Shown piece after piece: positions 15,566 through 25,226 of a DNA stretch of 64,000 nt (its first letter is position 1; each line of letters starts with the position of its first letter). Below the pieces are notes generated by a model. The model had not been told where the DNA came from. It saw only the letters and a list, made by a program, of their open reading frames with translations, and did no database searches. Source of the DNA: Changpingibacter yushuensis (GTDB taxonomy: Bacteria > Actinomycetota > Actinomycetes > Actinomycetales > Actinomycetaceae); assembly GCF_014041995.1 (NCBI RefSeq), contig NZ_CP059492.1, positions 1,054,001 to 1,118,000 of the forward strand. The letters run 5' to 3'. Both the position numbers and the translations under genes were made by a program.

Positions 15566-15901
15566 ATGAGCACTTTGCCTCCTGAGCCACCAAGCACACC
15601 CGGCGAGCCGGGCGGACCTGATTCCGCAACTTCTGCGGGCACGGAAGTCCTTGAGCGCACAGAGGAACAGCGTTCTCCGGGAGACGAGGAACGCTACGCG
15701 CACTACGTGCGCAAGGAGCGGATCACTGAGTCGGCCATTATGGGGCAGCCCGTCGTGGCACTGTGCGGCAAGGTGTGGACGCCTTCGCGTAACCCTGACC
15801 GTTTTCCCATCTGCCCCACGTGCAAGGCAATCTATGAAGAGATGGGCAAGGGCGGTTCTGGTTGGCCATTTGGCCCTGACGTTCCGGGAAGCGATAAGTG
15901 A
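15566..15901 (+). CDS. DUF3039 protein, probable zinc-binding
   Basis: This 111-residue actinobacterial protein has unknown function. A disordered Pro/Ser/Thr/Glu-rich N-terminus is followed by the conserved part: RYAHYVRKERITESAIMGQP, then VALCGKVWTPSRNP, then FPICPTCKAIYEEM. The single Cys in ALCGK and the CPTC pair probably bind zinc. ATG 15566 was chosen because upstream sequence is not conserved. The stop overlaps the GTG of the helicase gene, so the two are translationally coupled, an arrangement common in Actinomycetota. Confidence 0.85.
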   Translation: MSTLPPEPPSTPGEPGGPDSATSAGTEVLERTEEQRSPGDEERYAHYVRKERITESAIMGQPVVALCGKVWTPSRNPDRFPICPTCKAIYEEMGKGGSGWPFGPDVPGSDK

Positions 15902-17703
15902 CCGGCGGGTCACGTTCCGCCTCACGCCCTAACCCACGATCGGCATCGGTCTCCGCTGCCGTAAGCCTGTCCCCTTCTTTCCCGCAGCGTGCTGCGTGGG
16001 GAACGGCATCTTCTTTGCGCGCGTGGCAGGCAGAGGCGCTCGAACGCTACTTTGCAGAGGATCCGCAGGACTTCTTGGCAGTTGCTACGCCAGGAGCGGG
16101 AAAGACAACGTTTGCGCTGCGCATCGCCGTCGAACAACTCTCGCGTGGCACGGTACGCAAGGTGACTGTGGTGTGCCCAACCGAGCATCTGAAGACTCAG
16201 TGGGCACAGGCGGCTTCCCGTGTTGGACTCCAACTCGATCCCGATTTCACCAATGCTCAAGGCGAGGAAGGCAGCTTTTTTGACGGTGTGTGCGTGACGT
16301 ATGCGCAGGTGGCTGCCAACCCGGAGTTGCACCGGTCGCGTACGCGCCGGCGTCCAACTCTTGTGATCCTCGACGAGATCCACCACGGCGGTGACGCGCT
16401 TTCTTGGGGCGATGGAATCCGGATGGCATTTGACGCTGCTACGCGCCGCCTCTCTCTGACAGGAACTCCTTTTCGTTCGGACACGTCACCGATTCCGTTC
16501 GTTGAGTACGCGCCAGATGGCGACGGCGTCAAGCGGTCGCGTGCCGACTTTACGTACGGCTATAGCTCCGCATTGCGTGACGGGGTTGTTCGCCCGGTCA
16601 TGTTCCTCAGCTATTCCGGCCAGATGCGCTGGCAGACCAAGCAGGGCGACGTGGTTTCGGCAACGCTTGGTGAACCGCTGACAAAGGATATGACGGGCCA
16701 GGCGTGGCGTACTGCGCTTAACCCTGATGGGGATTGGATCCCTGCGGTCCTCTCCGCGGCCGACGAGCGCCTGACAAACGTGCGGCGTTATATCCCAGAC
16801 GCCGGTGGTTTGGTGATCGCTACTGATCACAAGACGGCGCGTGCGTATGCTTCTCAACTGGCGATGATTTCGGGTGAGGAACCCACGGTTGTGTTGTCCG
16901 ACGACGCCGGCGCCTCCGATCGTATCGAGGAGTTTGCGAACGGATCTTCCAGGTGGATGGTCGCAGTCCGCATGGTCTCGGAAGGTGTGGACGTGCCGCG
17001 CCTCTCGGTTGGTGTGTATGCGACCTCGACTGCCACAGCGTTGTTCTTTGCTCAGGCCGTTGGGCGGTTCGTGCGAGCGAGGAAGCGCGGGGAGACGGCA
17101 ACGGTGTTCCTTCCTTCGGTTCCGCAGTTGCTGGAGCTGGCTGGCGAGATGGAGAAGGAGCGCGAGCACGCGCTGGCTAAGCCTGAAAACCATGAAGATG
17201 GCATGTGGAATGACGAGGAGCTCGCCGAGGCGAATCGGGAAGAAGCTGCCTCGGACCAGTTGGCGCTGCCAGGTTTTGCTGCCTTGGATTCGGAAGCGTC
17301 CTTCGATAGGGCGCTGTTTGATGGCGGCGAGTTTGGAACCACTGCTCTGGTGGGCTCTGATGAGGAAGCTGACTTCTTAGGGATTCCTGGGCTCCTTGAA
17401 CCTGAAGAAGTGACAACGCTGTTGCGTCACCATCAAGCAGAGCAGAACAAGCGCAACAACTCAGGAAACGCGAAGCCAGCTACTACTTCACTACCGCAGG
17501 ATGAGATGAAGCGGAGGCGAGCTGCGCGGAAGGAGCTCTCTAGTTTGGTTTCTGCGTGGGCGCTCAAGAGCGGAGAGTCGCACGCGATGATTCACTCGCG
17601 GCTGCGATCGATCTGTGGTGGACCAGAGGTACCTCGTGCATCGGCAGACGAGATCGAGGCGCGGATTGCTCAGGTCCGCCGCTGGTTTGTAGGCAGAAAG
17701 TAG
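15898..17703 (+). CDS. DEAD/DEAH-box SF2 helicase
   Basis: This 601-residue ATP-dependent helicase or translocase is related to type III restriction Res subunits. After a Ser/Arg-rich N-terminus come RAWQAEAL (41-48), Walker A TPGAGKT (64-70), Walker B DEIHH (159-163) and motif III SLTGTPFR (186-193). Motifs of the second RecA domain include MVSEGVDVPRL and AVGRFVRARK. A charged C-terminal extension follows. GTG start overlapping the DUF3039 stop. The substrate is unknown, and no restriction or methylase gene is nearby. Confidence 0.9.
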   Translation: MTGGSRSASRPNPRSASVSAAVSLSPSFPQRAAWGTASSLRAWQAEALERYFAEDPQDFLAVATPGAGKTTFALRIAVEQLSRGTVRKVTVVCPTEHLKTQWAQAASRVGLQLDPDFTNAQGEEGSFFDGVCVTYAQVAANPELHRSRTRRRPTLVILDEIHHGGDALSWGDGIRMAFDAATRRLSLTGTPFRSDTSPIPFVEYAPDGDGVKRSRADFTYGYSSALRDGVVRPVMFLSYSGQMRWQTKQGDVVSATLGEPLTKDMTGQAWRTALNPDGDWIPAVLSAADERLTNVRRYIPDAGGLVIATDHKTARAYASQLAMISGEEPTVVLSDDAGASDRIEEFANGSSRWMVAVRMVSEGVDVPRLSVGVYATSTATALFFAQAVGRFVRARKRGETATVFLPSVPQLLELAGEMEKEREHALAKPENHEDGMWNDEELAEANREEAASDQLALPGFAALDSEASFDRALFDGGEFGTTALVGSDEEADFLGIPGLLEPEEVTTLLRHHQAEQNKRNNSGNAKPATTSLPQDEMKRRRAARKELSSLVSAWALKSGESHAMIHSRLRSICGGPEVPRASADEIEARIAQVRRWFVGRK

Positions 17704-17710
17704 CTAAGCA

Positions 17711-17757
17711 CGCGCGGGGCGGTGAGTTCGTAACGACGAACTCACCGCCCCGCGCGC
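17711..17757. terminator. Bidirectional terminator between convergent genes
   Basis: A nearly perfect 20-bp stem (GCGCGGGGCGGTGAGTTCGT and its complement) around an AACG loop sits between the stops of the helicase and pncB genes. Confidence 0.85.
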
Positions 17758-17782
17758 CAAAGATCTCCGCGAGCTTCGTGCC

Positions 17783-19138
17783 TTAATCGTCGCCGAGGAA
17801 GATGTCCACCATTTTGACAGGCACAGCCGGATCACCAGCAGAGAGGCGCCAGCCGTCATATGGAAGCTCCGCCCGAGAAGCTTCGTGGCGTGCTGCCGCT
17901 GCACGTACTCCATCGGCTCCCAGAGTGCTCTGGTCAATCACTCCGTCTGAGATGAGTTGGACCTGAACAGGGCGAGCACCAGCCCGCTCAAGGTAGGCCT
18001 GGCCCTGCTCCCATGTTTGGGCTGAGACGATGAGTTCCTGAGCTGCGCGACCCTTGGAGTCGCGCACCCGCCCAGCTACTTTGAACCCGCCAACGGTCTG
18101 CTTGTTCTCAGAGTTCTTTGCAACTTCATGCATTTGGCCATCGGCGCCTTCGCGTGCCACAAGCTTGTACACCATTTCCGCCGTGGGGTGTCCCGAGCCA
18201 GTAACCAGTTGCGTTCCTACACCGTAGGAGTCAACGGGCGCTGCATTGAGCGCAGCAATGGAGTACTCATCCAGATCGGACGTCACAGTAATCTTCGTGG
18301 CGGTGGCACCCAGATCATCAAGTTGCTTGCGAGTGGTGAACGCTTGGGCAATGAGATCTCCGGAGTCAATGCGGATGGCGCCGACTTCTCCGCCAGCAGC
18401 ACGGGCCGCAGCAACCGCGCGCTCAACCCCAGTGTGAATTTCATAAGTATCCACAAGCAACGTGGTGTCAGTTCCCATTGTGGCGATCTGCGATTCGAAA
18501 GCCTGTTCTTCGCTGTCATGGAGAAGCGTGAATGAATGAGCGGAGGTTCCGGCAACCTTCAGGCCATATTGGCGTCCGGCTTCGAGATCCGACGTACCAA
18601 TAAACCCAGCGATCACCGCGGCGCGTGCGGCGTGAACGGCCGCTTCCTCGTGAGTGCGGCGGGCTCCAAACTCAAGGCAGGGGCGCCCATGCGCGGCGGT
18701 GATCATGCGGGAAGCCGCTGTTGCCACTGCGGAGTCATGGTTAAGGATAGAAAGGATGACGGTCTCTAGAATGCAGGTTTCAGCAAATGTGCCGGTCACA
18801 GTCATGATGGGCGAATAGGGGAAATAGCATTCACCTTCTGCGTAGCCGTAGATGCTCCCGGAGAAGCGATAATCGGCAAGCCAATCAAGTGTGGTCTGGG
18901 AGACGATGTTGATGGACGCAAGGTAGGCGATCTCGTCGTCGTCGAATCTGAAATCACGTACGGCTTCCATGACACGTCCCGTGCCAGCTACCACTCCGTA
19001 ACGCCGGTTTCCGGGCAGGCGGCGCGCAAATACTTCGAAGACGCTTGGCCGCAGCGCGGTGCCTGATGCGAAGGCGGCGTCCAGCATTGTCAGTTCATAC
19101 ATGTCGGTGAGCAGCGCTGTGCTCTGACTAATTGCCAT
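17783..19138 (-). CDS. pncB: Nicotinate phosphoribosyltransferase
   Basis: This 451-residue enzyme of the NAD salvage pathway joins nicotinate and PRPP to nicotinate mononucleotide. The start MAISQSTALLTDMYELTML fits the family; the frame extends about 80 codons upstream but without homology. The phosphorylatable His region is GTSAHS, the phosphate-binding part is IRIDSGDL, and SYGVGTQL follows near the C-terminal barrel. It faces clpS divergently, the same order as Rv1330c-Rv1331 in Mycobacterium tuberculosis. Confidence 0.93.
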   Translation of the reverse strand: MAISQSTALLTDMYELTMLDAAFASGTALRPSVFEVFARRLPGNRRYGVVAGTGRVMEAVRDFRFDDDEIAYLASINIVSQTTLDWLADYRFSGSIYGYAEGECYFPYSPIMTVTGTFAETCILETVILSILNHDSAVATAASRMITAAHGRPCLEFGARRTHEEAAVHAARAAVIAGFIGTSDLEAGRQYGLKVAGTSAHSFTLLHDSEEQAFESQIATMGTDTTLLVDTYEIHTGVERAVAAARAAGGEVGAIRIDSGDLIAQAFTTRKQLDDLGATATKITVTSDLDEYSIAALNAAPVDSYGVGTQLVTGSGHPTAEMVYKLVAREGADGQMHEVAKNSENKQTVGGFKVAGRVRDSKGRAAQELIVSAQTWEQGQAYLERAGARPVQVQLISDGVIDQSTLGADGVRAAAARHEASRAELPYDGWRLSAGDPAVPVKMVDIFLGDD

Positions 19139-19280
19139 AGGTTCCAGCCTACCTTGGGGTGAGTGTGGCTCGTTGGCGTAGTCACACAGGCCACATCCAC
19201 ATGCCAGGTATTGACCCACTCGCGTCCCGCTCAACCGCCCAAGGTGCCGATCTCCCGCACAGTTCACTACACTTGGTGCC

Positions 19281-19577
19281 GTGAGTAGCCAACCTCGGTC
19301 AACGCCAGCTTCCGCCTCTTCATCACAGCCGGAGGCTGAACAAACGCGCGGGTGGCGCACGGTGGTGCACAACGATCCGGTCAACCTCATGACCTACGTG
19401 GAGTGGGTTTTCATGACGTATTTCTCGATGACTCCTGACACCGCACGCAGCCTCATGCTGCGCGTACACGAACGCGGCCGCGCAGTGGTATCGCACGGGC
19501 AACGCGAGCAAATGGAAGCAGATGCTCAGGCGATGCACGCTTTCGGGCTATGGGCCACGATCGAAGAAGAAGAGTAA
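19281..19577 (+). CDS. clpS: ATP-dependent Clp protease adaptor ClpS
   Basis: This 98-residue adaptor delivers N-degron substrates to ClpAP/ClpCP. The core WRTVVHNDPVNLMTYVEWVF and the later LMLRVHERGRAVV are diagnostic. The HNDPVN motif supplies the N-degron pocket residues. A disordered Ser/Pro/Thr N-terminus of about 22 residues precedes it. GTG start. Followed after 20 bp by the DUF2017 gene, its usual partner in Actinomycetota. Confidence 0.95.
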   Translation: MSSQPRSTPASASSSQPEAEQTRGWRTVVHNDPVNLMTYVEWVFMTYFSMTPDTARSLMLRVHERGRAVVSHGQREQMEADAQAMHAFGLWATIEEEE

Positions 19578-19597
19578 GCATTCGGAGAGGACTTCTC

Positions 19598-20329
19598 ATG
19601 TGGGCATTTCGGCCGGAGCGTGGAGGGTACACATCCACTGCTGATGAGACAGAGCGGCACGTTGTACGCGGCTTGGCACGTGACGTCTGCTTCATGCTCG
19701 GGGAGCGCATATCGGACATCTTGGAGCAGAGAGCCGAACGCGCTCAGGCTGCCTTTGACGATGGATTCGACCCGGGGGACCCGTTGGCTGGCTATGAGGC
19801 CGAGCTTTCAGATCTAGCGGAACTCGGCATTGCCATGGATCAGATCAGTGAGCCCGCTGACGGCGCATTGTTTATGCCGGACGAATCCGGTGATGACCGC
19901 CATGTCCCCATGGATGAAGCCATCCTTCACCTCCTTCCTGACATGTCTGAAGATCCCGAACTGGCACGGGAATTGAGAAACATCACTCAGGACAGCGTGT
20001 CGCGTCAGAAGGTAGAGAACTTGGCCACTTTGTACGCCTCGCTTGACGGCGATTCGGACACAGTGTGGATCACAAACGAGGATGCCCCGGCTTGGCTGGC
20101 CGCTATCAATGACATCCGGATTGTGCTGGCTGCGCGGCTGAATATAGTGGATGACGCCAGTTCAGAACAGGCCTATGACAGGGCGGCGGAGATGACGGGT
20201 AACGGTTCTGAGCGAGACCTCCATCCGGTGGAGACATCCGATGATCTCCTCACAGTTCTCTACTCGATGCTCACGTGGTGGCAAGAGTCACTCCTACTTG
20301 CGGTCGGAAACAAGGCCCGGCGGAAGTAA
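19598..20329 (+). CDS. DUF2017 protein
   Basis: This 243-residue acidic, helical protein is conserved directly downstream of clpS in actinobacteria; its function is unknown. The N-terminus [11 protein letters not shown] and the C-terminal stretch beginning around [20 protein letters not shown] are family-like. The ATG at 19598 has a strong GGAGAGG site 7 bp upstream, which decides against the longer frame. A role near ClpS-dependent proteolysis is inferred from position only. Confidence 0.85.
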   Translation: MWAFRPERGGYTSTADETERHVVRGLARDVCFMLGERISDILEQRAERAQAAFDDGFDPGDPLAGYEAELSDLAELGIAMDQISEPADGALFMPDESGDDRHVPMDEAILHLLPDMSEDPELARELRNITQDSVSRQKVENLATLYASLDGDSDTVWITNEDAPAWLAAINDIRIVLAARLNIVDDASSEQAYDRAAEMTGNGSERDLHPVETSDDLLTVLYSMLTWWQESLLLAVGNKARRK

Positions 20330-20339
20330 AGTCCACATC

Positions 20340-21176
20340 ATGGACTCTCGTTCGATTGGTATTTTTGATTCTGGGGTAGGTGGCCTGACGGTTGCCCGCG
20401 CGATTATTGATCAGCTCCCGGGTGAATCCATGACTTATATTGGCGACACCGCGAACAGTCCGTACGGCCCAAAATCTATAGCGCAGGTGCGCGAATGCGC
20501 GCTTGACGTGATGGATCGATTGGTTGCTTCGGACGTCAAAATGCTCGTTATCGCGTGCAACTCGGCCTCGGCAGCGGTCCTGGCCGATGCGCGCGAACGC
20601 TACCAACGCGCATACGGAATCCCTGTTGTTGAGGTTATTCAGCCGGCAGTTCGCCGCGCTGTACGGGCAACTCGTACCGGTCGCATTGGCGTGATCGGCA
20701 CACGGGCCACGATCGCCTCAGGAGCATACGCGGACGCCTTTGCAGCCGCCCCCAACTTGCAGCTGACCATGGCCGCCTGCCCTCGATTTGTGGAGCTCGT
20801 GGAATCTGGCATTACGGCTGGCCCGGAAGTGGAAGCGGTGGCGCGCGAATACCTAGCACCGATGTTGGACGCGAATGTGGACACCTTGGTGCTCGGATGT
20901 ACTCACTACCCGCTCTTGGCTGGCGTCATTGGTTTGGTTATGGGGGAGGACGTCACGCTCGTCTCCTCTGATGATGAAACCGCACGGGACGTCTACCGCC
21001 AGCTTTCGATCAACGATCTCATGGCACCTCCCGCTGAGGTCAACCGTGAGTTCTACGCCACCGGCGATCCCGCATCCTTTGGAACTCTGGCTCGCAGGTT
21101 CCTCGGTCCGGAAGTTGCGATGGTCCATTCCACCTCCGACATGCCCCTTCACCCCACGGAAGCGTTGTCATCATGA
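20340..21176 (+). CDS. murI: Glutamate racemase
   Basis: This 278-residue cofactor-independent enzyme makes D-glutamate for peptidoglycan. The start [17 protein letters not shown] contains the conserved Asp and Ser. The two catalytic Cys are in IACNSAS (first half) and LGCTHYPLL (second half). The stop overlaps the next ATG (ATGA). It heads a tightly packed set (murI-MBL-rph-rdgB) conserved in mycobacteria. Confidence 0.96.
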   Translation: MDSRSIGIFDSGVGGLTVARAIIDQLPGESMTYIGDTANSPYGPKSIAQVRECALDVMDRLVASDVKMLVIACNSASAAVLADARERYQRAYGIPVVEVIQPAVRRAVRATRTGRIGVIGTRATIASGAYADAFAAAPNLQLTMAACPRFVELVESGITAGPEVEAVAREYLAPMLDANVDTLVLGCTHYPLLAGVIGLVMGEDVTLVSSDDETARDVYRQLSINDLMAPPAEVNREFYATGDPASFGTLARRFLGPEVAMVHSTSDMPLHPTEALSS

Positions 21177-21967
21177 GACTTACCATCATTGGCTGCTCTG
21201 GATCGATGTCCGGCAGATCCGCGGCGGCGTCGGCCTACCTTCTCCAATGCGACGATTACCAGGACGGCAAGATCCGAACATACTCGGCGATGCTGGATTT
21301 TGGACCTGGTGCCATGGGGCAGTCCCTCAAGTACCTCGATCCGGCAGATCTGGACGCCATGGTCTTTTCCCACCTGCACACGGATCACTGCGCGGACATC
21401 GTTGGCATGCAGGTTTATCGCCGTTGGTTTCCCGGTGGGCCCCTGCCGAGGGTCGACGTGTTTGCCCCCCAAGATGGTCTGCATCGCACCCGTCAGGTCA
21501 GCGGTGACCGCGAGGATGAGACGTATGAGGGTGAGTTCTCCTTCCATGACATTGCGCCGGGAGGAGTCATCGAGGTAGGTCCTATGCGCTTTGAGTTCTT
21601 CGGCGCTGAACACACTGTTCCTGCGGTGGGAATACGGGTGAGTGGGCCCTCCGAATCAAACCCGGATTCGTACGTCATCTTCGGCTATACAGGGGACACG
21701 GATCTGTGTGATCCGGAGGTTGAGATGGCCATGGGCGCTGATCTACTGCTCTCCGAGTGTGCTTTTGAGGATGGACGGGACGAAGTACGTGGCGTCCATA
21801 TGACGGGTTCGCGTGCAGGCACGCTCGCTGAGCGCGCGGGCGCATCTCGGTTGCTTCTCACGCACCTGCAGCCCTGGACGGATCCAGAGAAGGTTCGCCG
21901 AGCAGCCGAGCAAGTCTATGCCGGTCCCGTGCACTGTGTGGAGCCAGGGGAGACGTTCGTCATCTGA
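21173..21967 (+). CDS. MBL-fold hydrolase, Rv1339-like cyclic nucleotide phosphodiesterase
   Basis: This 264-residue metallo-beta-lactamase-fold protein has the [10 protein letters not shown] metal motif (about 65-74), GYTGDTD with the bridging Asp, and a late THLQPWTD His. Location between murI and rph matches Rv1338-Rv1339-Rv1340. Rv1339 has been reported as an atypical cAMP phosphodiesterase, so cAMP hydrolysis is inferred by synteny and family. Coupled to murI by a 4-bp overlap. Confidence 0.88.
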   Translation: MRLTIIGCSGSMSGRSAAASAYLLQCDDYQDGKIRTYSAMLDFGPGAMGQSLKYLDPADLDAMVFSHLHTDHCADIVGMQVYRRWFPGGPLPRVDVFAPQDGLHRTRQVSGDREDETYEGEFSFHDIAPGGVIEVGPMRFEFFGAEHTVPAVGIRVSGPSESNPDSYVIFGYTGDTDLCDPEVEMAMGADLLLSECAFEDGRDEVRGVHMTGSRAGTLAERAGASRLLLTHLQPWTDPEKVRRAAEQVYAGPVHCVEPGETFVI

Positions 21968-22015
21968 CGTGGCGGCGCCGCTGCGCTGCATCGCCACGCT
22001 GGTAGGCTCGAAGTT

Positions 22016-22795
22016 ATGAGCACGTGGTCTCGCGCCGATGGGCGCGCCGTTGATGAAATGCGTCCCGTGACGATCCGCCGCCACTTCCTTGATGAAGGCG
22101 AAGGATCAGTCCTAGTTTCTTTTGGAAAGACAACCGTGTTGTGCGTTGCCTCTTTCACCCAAGGTGTGCCGCGGTGGCGCCGCGATTCCGGGCTTGGGTG
22201 GGTGACCGGCGAGTACTCCATGCTGCCGCGAGCAACCAATGAGCGTATGCAACGCGAGTCCGTACGCGGCAAGCTGGGCGGGCGTACTCATGAGATCTCC
22301 CGGCTCGTGGGACGCGCGCTGCGTGCGGCTGTCGACATGGAAGCCTTGGGGGAGAACACCATCGTGTTGGATTGCGACGTTCTTCAGGCCGACGGCGGAA
22401 CCCGCACTGCTTCCGTGACGGGTGCCTTCGTGGCGCTAGCTGATGCCGTCAACTGGGCAGTGGAAAAGAAGATCATGCGCCCGCGTGTGGGCAGTCCTAT
22501 TCTGAACGACACGATATCGGCAGTATCGGTGGGAATCATCGATGGGCACCCCGTTCTTGACCTACCTTATGAGGAGGATTCACGCGCGGATACTGACATG
22601 AACGTGGTTGCGATGGGATCAGGCAAGTTCGTGGAAATCCAAGGTACCGCCGAACACGCGCCGTTCTCGCGGGACGAGTTGGGCACGCTTCTCGATCTAG
22701 CCACCACCGGTACCAATCATCTTGCAGCGCTGCAGCGCGAGGCTCTGTTTGGCCAGGACGCCATTCATTCTGGCATCGTCGGCGGCCAAGCGTGA
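22016..22795 (+). CDS. rph: Ribonuclease PH
   Basis: This 259-residue phosphorolytic 3'-exoribonuclease trims tRNA 3' ends as a hexamer. [15 protein letters not shown] at the N-terminus, then [13 protein letters not shown] and [10 protein letters not shown], are diagnostic. The phosphate-binding Arg lies in [20 protein letters not shown]. The active-site Asp residues are in [13 protein letters not shown]. Its stop overlaps the rdgB start. Confidence 0.96.
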   Translation: MSTWSRADGRAVDEMRPVTIRRHFLDEGEGSVLVSFGKTTVLCVASFTQGVPRWRRDSGLGWVTGEYSMLPRATNERMQRESVRGKLGGRTHEISRLVGRALRAAVDMEALGENTIVLDCDVLQADGGTRTASVTGAFVALADAVNWAVEKKIMRPRVGSPILNDTISAVSVGIIDGHPVLDLPYEEDSRADTDMNVVAMGSGKFVEIQGTAEHAPFSRDELGTLLDLATTGTNHLAALQREALFGQDAIHSGIVGGQA

Positions 22796-23418
22796 CCAAC
22801 GTGCAGCCAGTTCTTGTCCTAGCAACGCGCAATGAACACAAAGTCGGCGAGCTTCGTGCGATTTTGCACCCGCTTCTGCCGAATCTGGACCCTGATGTGA
22901 TCGTCAGCGCATCCGGTTTCGATCTACCGGAGCCCATCGAAGACGAAGTGACATTTGCTGGCAACGCACTGATCAAAGCGCGCCAGATTGCCGCAGCTAC
23001 TGGCCTTCTGGCGGTTGCCGATGATTCGGGTATTTGCGTGGATGCGTTGGGTGGTGCGCCGGGAATCTTTTCCGCGCGCTGGTGCGGCCATCATGGCGAC
23101 GACGAAGCTAACCTTCAGTTGCTTCTCAACCAGATGTCCGATGTTCCAGACAAGTATCGCGGAGCGCAGTTCCACTGTGCGGCAGCGCTTGTGACGCCCG
23201 ATGGCCGCGAAGTGGTCCGTGAGGCAGATATGGAAGGGACGCTGTTGCGCTCCGCGCGTGGGGTCAACGGATTCGGTTACGATCCAATCTTCCAACCGGA
23301 TGGATATACGGTTTCAGCAGCTGAGCTGAGCCCCGCAGCAAAGGATGCGATCTCGCATCGAGGCAAGGCATTCCGTGCACTCGCCCCGGTCATCAGCCAC
23401 GAGCTGGAACAAGCTTAG
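22792..23418 (+). CDS. rdgB: XTP/dITP pyrophosphatase (RdgB/HAM1)
   Basis: This 208-residue house-cleaning enzyme hydrolyses non-canonical purine triphosphates. [16 protein letters not shown], then [20 protein letters not shown] with the catalytic Asp, then [10 protein letters not shown] and SHRGKAF are conserved blocks. GTG start overlapping rph. Its TAG stop overlaps the stop of the convergent DUF4916 gene by 3-4 bp. Confidence 0.95.
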   Translation: MTNVQPVLVLATRNEHKVGELRAILHPLLPNLDPDVIVSASGFDLPEPIEDEVTFAGNALIKARQIAAATGLLAVADDSGICVDALGGAPGIFSARWCGHHGDDEANLQLLLNQMSDVPDKYRGAQFHCAAALVTPDGREVVREADMEGTLLRSARGVNGFGYDPIFQPDGYTVSAAELSPAAKDAISHRGKAFRALAPVISHELEQA

Positions 23419-23945
23419 AGTTCACCCATTCGCGCCATCGCTTGGCGCAACAGTGCGGCGTGCCCCGGAGCCAGTTCATTCTGGAGTTCCGGGGTGCGTG
23501 CTTCTCCAGGGGTGAACCACGTGAGTTCGAGCGAATCCGAGCCGGGATTGCAGTCTCCGTGCATCGGAACGATGTACGCGAGGGCGATGGCATGTTGGCG
23601 TTCGTCATACCAACCGGCCCCGGGGGTGGGGAAGTATTCGGACACTGTGAATGGTGCAATGCATGGCGGAAGCTGCGGCAGTGCCACCGGGCCAAGATCC
23701 TTTTCGATGTGGCGCAGGAGCGCCTCGCGCATCGTTTCGTGATAGAGCACGCGCCCTGAGGGGAAGGTTCGTACGATGCTGTCTGCATCGACGCACAGGA
23801 GCATTCCAACCGCCTCCAATGAACCAAGGTCATCTACCCTGACGGGGACAATCTCAACGTAAACCATCGGCACTTTCTGCCTGACGAACTCGAGGTCCTC
23901 TGGTGAAAGCCACGGACCCATGTCTGCAGAATCGATTTCGCTCAT
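23415..23945 (-). CDS. DUF4916 / NUDIX-like protein
   Basis: This 176-residue protein belongs to the DUF4916 branch of NUDIX-fold proteins found in actinobacteria. WLSPEDLEFVRQKVPMVYVE, then SGRVLYHETMREALLRHIEK and SEYFPTPGAGWYDERQHAIA are family blocks. The usual NUDIX box (GX5EX7REUXEEXGU) is not evident, so hydrolase activity is uncertain. ATG 23945 was chosen because the 37 upstream codons run into the intergenic repeats. Confidence 0.85.
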   Translation of the reverse strand: MSEIDSADMGPWLSPEDLEFVRQKVPMVYVEIVPVRVDDLGSLEAVGMLLCVDADSIVRTFPSGRVLYHETMREALLRHIEKDLGPVALPQLPPCIAPFTVSEYFPTPGAGWYDERQHAIALAYIVPMHGDCNPGSDSLELTWFTPGEARTPELQNELAPGHAALLRQAMARMGEL

Positions 23946-24025
23946 GAAGCAATTCTGCCAGTAGGGGGCGGATCCTGTCCGTACCGGATTCGGGCGTTTC
24001 TCGGCCGGTGAACCTTGTGGTGTGC

Positions 24026-24170
24026 GCGAGGCAGCTTTGCCGGGTGCGTGCCGCAAACTTGACCGTGTGTGCGAAGCAAACCTCGACGGGTTTGCGAGGC
24101 AGCTTTGCCGGGTGCGTGCCGCAAACTTGACCGTGTGTGCGAAGCAAACTTCGACGGGTTTGCGAGGCAG
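24026..24170. repeat. 68-bp tandem repeat (two full copies plus a partial)
   Basis: Copies start at 24026, 24094 and 24162 (partial) and are almost identical. Within each unit the start GCGAGGCAGCTTTGCCGGG is echoed by GCGAAGCAAACCTCGACGGG, suggesting an older half-unit duplication. The repeat lies between divergent genes, about 80 bp from the DUF4916 start. Confidence 0.93.
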
Positions 24171-24222
24171 AAGGTGAGAAGCTCTGCCGGTTCAATCATT
24201 TCTCGCAAATGATAGGTAGGCT

Positions 24223-24552
24223 GTGGACGTGGAAAGAACAGTTCGTCCCCTTGCCCTCGCATGTTTGATCTATTCGGCACTCATGCTGGTTCTGGCATGG
24301 GTGGCCGTGCTCTCCAGTTCTGATGCTCGGCTCTATGTGGCATCCGTAATCGCCGCTACCTTGGCGATGGTGCTGTTGGTGTTCGGCTACATGAAGCGCA
24401 AGTTGTGGCTCATGCTCACTGGGGTTATCGCCGTTCTGCTCTTCTGCCCGTCACCATTGGGGCTATGGCCGCTGTTCGCGGGCTTCATGCTGGTCATTGT
24501 TTTCGCTTTCATAGCAATCAAGGTGAAAGAGGACTACGGGAAGTTGTGGTGA
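24223..24552 (+). CDS. Small membrane protein of unknown function
   Basis: This 109-residue protein has four likely membrane segments, roughly 9-31, 37-55, 60-77 and 80-98. A short basic link (YMKRK) and a charged C-terminus (KVKEDYGKLW) suggest topology with both ends inside. GTG start at 24223; another GTG lies two codons on. The stop is 20 bp before the bcp gene, so the two may be co-transcribed. No family recognised. Confidence 0.7.
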   Translation: MDVERTVRPLALACLIYSALMLVLAWVAVLSSSDARLYVASVIAATLAMVLLVFGYMKRKLWLMLTGVIAVLLFCPSPLGLWPLFAGFMLVIVFAFIAIKVKEDYGKLW

Positions 24553-24572
24553 GGTCGTGGGAGAATTGAACC

Positions 24573-25049
24573 ATGACTAAGCTAGCGCAGGGTGACAAAG
24601 CACCAGATTTCGAACTACCTACTCAAGACGGAGTTTTCTCGCTTGCGGAGGAACTACAGAAGGCGGATCGCGGCGTCGTCGTCTATTTCTATCCGAAGGC
24701 AATGACTCCCGGATGCACAACCGAAGCGTGTGACTTCAGGGATTCGCTGAACTCCTTGAGAGGCGCCGGATACACGGTGGTGGGGATTTCGCCTGACTCA
24801 GTGAAATCGCTTGTCTCATTTACAGACCGCGACTCGCTGAACTTCCCGCTCGCATCTGACCCTGAGAAGAAGGTACTTGAGGCTTACGGTGCGTTCGGAG
24901 AGAAGAAGAACTACGGGCGAGTTGTTCAGGGCGTCATTCGGTCAACCTTCGTGGTTGGCAAAGACGGCACCATCACGGATGCGAAGTACAACGTGAAAGC
25001 GACCGGCCATGTGGCGCGCCTGCGCCGCGATCTCGGCATCGACGCATAG
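24573..25049 (+). CDS. bcp: Thioredoxin-dependent thiol peroxidase (Bcp/PrxQ)
   Basis: This 158-residue peroxiredoxin reduces hydrogen and organic peroxides. The peroxidatic Cys48 lies in PKAMTPGCTTEACDF and the candidate resolving Cys53 is five residues on, the standard PrxQ pattern. The conserved Arg is in VIRSTFVVGKDG. Followed by 21-bp tandem repeats 16 bp after the stop. Confidence 0.95.
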   Translation: MTKLAQGDKAPDFELPTQDGVFSLAEELQKADRGVVVYFYPKAMTPGCTTEACDFRDSLNSLRGAGYTVVGISPDSVKSLVSFTDRDSLNFPLASDPEKKVLEAYGAFGEKKNYGRVVQGVIRSTFVVGKDGTITDAKYNVKATGHVARLRRDLGIDA

Positions 25050-25064
25050 CCAATCGGCGCATAG

Positions 25065-25147
25065 CCAACGGCGTTTTGGAGTGGGCCAACGGCATTTTGG
25101 AGCGGGCTACAGGACTTCAGAGCGGGCCGACGGCATTTTGGAGTGGG
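25065..25147. repeat. 21-bp tandem repeats after bcp
   Basis: Four copies of CCAACGGCATTTTGGAGYGGG occur at 25065, 25086, 25107 (degenerate, 20 bp) and 25127. A separate short duplication of GCATAGCCAA overlaps the bcp stop (25045-25067). Confidence 0.9.
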
Positions 25148-25226
25148 CAAATAGGCGCGTTTGCCGTGTGAACTGAATGCAAATGGCTATTGTGAAGCCT
25201 GAACCACAACGAACTCGGGGGCCCTG

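Noticed and set aside
24026-24170. CRISPR array
   Set aside because: The units are contiguous with no variable spacers, and no cas gene is in the window. The same holds for the repeats at 14554, 25065, 45984, 48021 and 55377.
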